From: Gammaproteobacteria bacterium
Lineage (GTDB): Bacteria > Pseudomonadota > Gammaproteobacteria > HK1
Length of the DNA: 8,018 nt
Direction: 5' to 3'
Assembly (NCBI GenBank): GCA_022822245.1
Contig: JAJECB010000258.1
Span: forward strand, 1 to 8,018
Part shown: one piece after another, positions 5,918 to 8,018 of the stretch
Position numbering within the stretch: the stretch's first letter is position 1
Layout: each line of letters starts with the position of its first letter
Made by a program: the position numbers and the translations under genes
The notes under the pieces: generated by a model
What the model was told of the DNA's origin: nothing
Databases searched by the model: none
Seen by the model: only the letters and a program-made list of their open reading frames with translations

Positions 5918-5932
5918 GCCCGCGTGCCGGGC
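5918..5932 (-). terminator. Weak terminator-like hairpin after the dehydrogenase gene
   Basis: Directly after the dehydrogenase TGA the - strand reads GCCCG-GCACG-CGGGC, a 5-bp GC stem with a 5-nt loop, followed by ATTTGTC. The T-rich tail is short and overlaps the -35 region of the desaturase promoter. It may partly terminate upstream transcription where the new promoter begins; the support is weak. Confidence 0.3.
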
Positions 5933-5933
5933 C

Positions 5934-6923
5934 TCAGGCCGGATCGGCGTCCGCCGGGGACTCCTCGAGCTCCGGGACGACCCAGAGCGCCGGCTCCCCC
6001 CGTTCCACGCGCTCGACGTTGTCGAACGCGTTCCGGAGCCGCGCCGTGCTGCTCTCGACGGTGGGCCCCGCGAGGTGCGCCGTCAGTACCACGTTATCGA
6101 GCGAAAACAGGGGGTTGTCCGCCTCCGGAGGTTCCTGGTCGAAGACGTCGAGACCCGCCCCCGCGATCTTCCCCGCGGCCAGCGCCTCGGTGAGCGCGAC
6201 TTCGTCGACGACCGGTCCGCGGCTCGTGTTGACGAGCACCGCGGTCGGCTTGAGGAGACCGATCTCGCGGGCGCCGATGAGGTGGCGGGTGGTCGGGTTG
6301 AGGGGAACGTGGAGCGACACGATGTCGGAGGTTCGCAGGAGCTCTCCGAGCAGCCGGAACTGGACCCCGAGGGCGTCCTCGGCATCCTCGGTGAGCCGCG
6401 CGATGTCGTAGTAGTGCACGGTCATGCCGAACGCGCCGGAGAGCCGCGCGGTCTTCTTGCCGATGGTGCCGAGCCCGACGATGCCGAGGGTCCGGCCCTT
6501 GAGCTCGTGCACCCGCGGCGGCTCGTTGCCGCGCCAGCGGCCGCTCCCCACGTTCGCGTGCTGGAGGGGCAGGCGCCGGCACACGGCGAGCATCAGCAGC
6601 ATCGCATGCTCGGCCACCGCGACCGCATTGGCGCCCCCGTTGTTCGCGAGTGGCACGCCGGCCCGGCGGGCCGCCGAGACGTCCGCGCGGTCGTAGCCGG
6701 CGCTCAGCAACTGGATGAGCCTGAGCTTCGGGGCGGCGCGATAGAGCCCCTCCTCGACGAGCCCGTCGACGAAACCGACGAGGTAGCTCGCCTCCGCGAG
6801 CGCTTCGAGGTACGCGGGAGTTCCGGCCCTCGCCTGCACCAGCTCGAACCCGGCCGGGGCCAGCTCCGCGACCGCCTCGCGGTTGTCGAAGGGCGAGTTG
6901 ACATACACGATCCGGGGTTCCAT
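5934..6923 (-). CDS. D-2-hydroxyacid dehydrogenase (NAD-dependent)
   Basis: This is a 329-residue cytosolic oxidoreductase that interconverts 2-keto acids and D-2-hydroxy acids. The substrate-binding part (about 1-100) ends with LIQLLSAGYDRADV and NNGGANAVAVAEHAMLLMLA, a typical family signature. The Rossmann domain carries the dinucleotide motif GLGTIG (150-155) with D173 at the end of the second strand (HYYD), which favours NAD over NADP. The catalytic residues are R235 (NTSRGPVVDE), E264 (FDQEPP) and H283 (TAHLAG). All are present and the length is normal, so it should be active. ATG 6923 has GGAGG about 6 nt upstream. It lies 101 nt downstream of gshA and 122 nt upstream of the desaturase gene, which has its own promoter. 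Nothing nearby reveals the substrate; glyoxylate, hydroxypyruvate or phosphoglycerate-like acids are all possible in this family. Confidence 0.9.
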   Translation of the reverse strand: MEPRIVYVNSPFDNREAVAELAPAGFELVQARAGTPAYLEALAEASYLVGFVDGLVEEGLYRAAPKLRLIQLLSAGYDRADVSAARRAGVPLANNGGANAVAVAEHAMLLMLAVCRRLPLQHANVGSGRWRGNEPPRVHELKGRTLGIVGLGTIGKKTARLSGAFGMTVHYYDIARLTEDAEDALGVQFRLLGELLRTSDIVSLHVPLNPTTRHLIGAREIGLLKPTAVLVNTSRGPVVDEVALTEALAAGKIAGAGLDVFDQEPPEADNPLFSLDNVVLTAHLAGPTVESSTARLRNAFDNVERVERGEPALWVVPELEESPADADPA

Positions 6924-7024
6924 TCCGTTCCTCCGATGGTCCGCGGATCAGAATACACGGCTCCGCCGCCCGTGCGCCTCGCCCGGCGGGTACCGTGCAG
7001 GGCGCATTGGTGAAGCGCGCTCGG
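6924..7024. other. gshA-dehydrogenase spacer
   Basis: This 101-nt gap contains the dehydrogenase ribosome-binding site GGAGG and a GC-rich stretch at 6968-7004. There CGCCCGTGCG can pair imperfectly with GTGCAGGGCG. A TATTCT word on the - strand (6955-6950) has no matching -35 box. I find no convincing promoter or terminator, so read-through from gshA is possible. Confidence 0.35.
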
Positions 7025-8018
7025 TCAGGCGAAGAATCGGGCCAGGTACTCCTCGAAGGTCACCGAGTCTCCGGCCTCGAGGGCCGCCTGGCGGGCGATC
7101 GATGCCTTCGCCTCCTCTTCGAACCGGATCCGCTCGGCATCCGGAAGGGGGTCGCTTCGCAGGGCCTCGGCATGGCGCCGCGACAGGTGGAGGACGTACT
7201 CGAAGTGGGAGCCGCCCGCCGCCTTCATCTCCTCGAGGAATCGGGCCGACGGCGTCGCCTCCGGCGTCTCGACCGACGCGTGCACGGCCCGGACCACCGC
7301 CGCCGGATCGTCGTCCGGGGTCCGGACGAGCTCCGCCACTGCGGTCAGCTCGTCGAGGATCTCGCCCGCCCAGGTTCGCAGGGGCACCTCGCTCCCTTCG
7401 CGTATAAGGGTGAGGGCGGGGTCCCGCCCCCGGACCGCGACCCGATTCTGGTTCGCGTCGATCGCCCGGCGCTCTTCTCCCCCGAGAGGCGGGCTGTCGC
7501 AGAGCAGGCAGAACAGCATGAAGACCTCGAGGAACGCGAGGCGGTCCTCGGTGAGCCCGATCGGAGACGAGGGGTCGAGGTCGATGGACCGCAGCTCGAC
7601 GTACCGCACCCCCCGCCGCTGGAGCGCCTCGGTCGGCCGCTCGCCGCGGCGGGTCGGCTGCTTGGGGCGGACCGAGCTGTAGTACTCGTTTTCGATCTGG
7701 AGCAGGTTCGCGTTGAGCTGGCGGTACTCCGCCCCGCGCCGCACCCCCAGCGCCTCCCACGGCAGGTGCGGAGTGGTGATCGCGCGGTACAGGCTCGCCG
7801 CGTAGCTGTAGAGGTCGTCGTAGCGGATGCCGATCCCGCCCGGGATCCGGTTCGTGTACCCGATGTCGCTCATCCTGAGCGACGTGCCGAACGGCGCATG
7901 CCACGCGTCCTCGCCGATCGCCTCGAGCTCCGGCGCCCCGGCGGGAAGGAACGACCGCGAGAGGGCCGGGGAGGCGCCGAAGAGGTAGAGCAGCAGCCAC
8001 CCGTGCCGGAAGAGGTTC
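7025..8018 (-). CDS. gshA: Glutamate-cysteine ligase, proteobacterial type 1, C-terminal part (5' end outside window)
   Basis: This enzyme makes gamma-glutamylcysteine from glutamate, cysteine and ATP, the first and rate-setting step of glutathione synthesis in the cytosol. About 330 residues are visible; the E. coli enzyme has 518, so roughly the first third, with the metal-binding glutamates, is beyond the right edge. The visible part matches the E. coli type closely. It begins LFRHGWLLLYLFGASPA, then APFGTSLRMSDIGYTN, LNANLLQIENEYYSSVRPK and TEALQRRGVRYVELRSIDLDP. The Glu and Arg of VELRS (about 7591-7597) correspond to the conserved active-site pair in E. coli IEVRS. The frame stays open upstream of the ATG at 7873, so that Met is internal. 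TGA lies at 7025-7027. Type-1 GshA is typical of Gammaproteobacteria and is the best taxonomic clue here. It is the first gene, in transcription order, of the - strand series. Confidence 0.95.
   Translation of the reverse strand, partial: NLFRHGWLLLYLFGASPALSRSFLPAGAPELEAIGEDAWHAPFGTSLRMSDIGYTNRIPGGIGIRYDDLYSYAASLYRAITTPHLPWEALGVRRGAEYRQLNANLLQIENEYYSSVRPKQPTRRGERPTEALQRRGVRYVELRSIDLDPSSPIGLTEDRLAFLEVFMLFCLLCDSPPLGGEERRAIDANQNRVAVRGRDPALTLIREGSEVPLRTWAGEILDELTAVAELVRTPDDDPAAVVRAVHASVETPEATPSARFLEEMKAAGGSHFEYVLHLSRRHAEALRSDPLPDAERIRFEEEAKASIARQAALEAGDSVTFEEYLARFFA

Noticed and set aside
6950..6955. TATTCT on the - strand as a promoter for the dehydrogenase gene
   Set aside because: Only four of six bases match and the position for a -35 box is GC-rich without resemblance to TTGACA.
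7025..7873. ATG at 7873 as the gshA start
   Set aside because: The frame stays open to the right edge and the upstream residues (YLFGASPA, APFGTSLR) match the family, so the gene is cut by the window.
6948..8000. Open frame of 350 codons on the - strand overlapping gshA in another frame
   Set aside because: The gshA frame matches E. coli GshA across its length; this frame is its Arg/Pro-rich shadow.

Overview
The window is GC-rich throughout (about 70% by eye) and densely coding. It looks like chromosomal DNA of a gammaproteobacterium. The main reason is the proteobacterial type-1 glutamate-cysteine ligase (gshA) at the right edge, which reads closely like the E. coli enzyme. A dithiol glutaredoxin and a Nit1-type amidase support this. 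I see no insertion sequence, phage gene, CRISPR array, tRNA or rRNA. The genus cannot be named from this window.

Layout, left to right: the 3' part of a glutathione S-transferase gene on the + strand (3-365), then a 184-bp gap between convergent genes. All remaining genes lie on the - strand and are transcribed right to left. In transcription order they are: gshA (5' end beyond the right edge), a D-2-hydroxyacid dehydrogenase, a membrane acyl-lipid/acyl-CoA desaturase, a fused HMG-CoA-synthase-like/DUF35 OB-fold protein, an SCP2-type thiolase, glutaredoxin (grxC), and a Nit1-type deaminated-glutathione amidase. The last two overlap by 4 bp. Gaps of 46 to 122 bp separate the others.

Two themes stand out. 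First, four of the eight genes concern glutathione: synthesis (gshA), redox use (grxC), conjugation (GST) and repair of a damaged form (Nit1-type amidase). The repair amidase is translationally coupled to the glutaredoxin. Second, the thiolase and HMG-CoA-synthase-like/DUF35 pair resembles the archaeal thiolase-DUF35-HMG-CoA synthase channelling complex. Here DUF35 is fused to the synthase-like domain, and by eye that domain has lost all three catalytic residues (Glu, Cys, His) while the thiolase keeps its own. This is the most interesting feature of the window: a possible scaffold or repurposed pseudo-synthase acting with an active thiolase on an unknown acyl-CoA.

Non-coding features include a good sigma70-type promoter with a GC palindrome upstream of the desaturase. 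A perfect four-run G-quadruplex motif followed by a hairpin lies between the thiolase and glutaredoxin genes. A 9-bp inverted repeat follows the desaturase stop codon, and a C8 homopolymer sits at the domain junction of the fused synthase-like protein.
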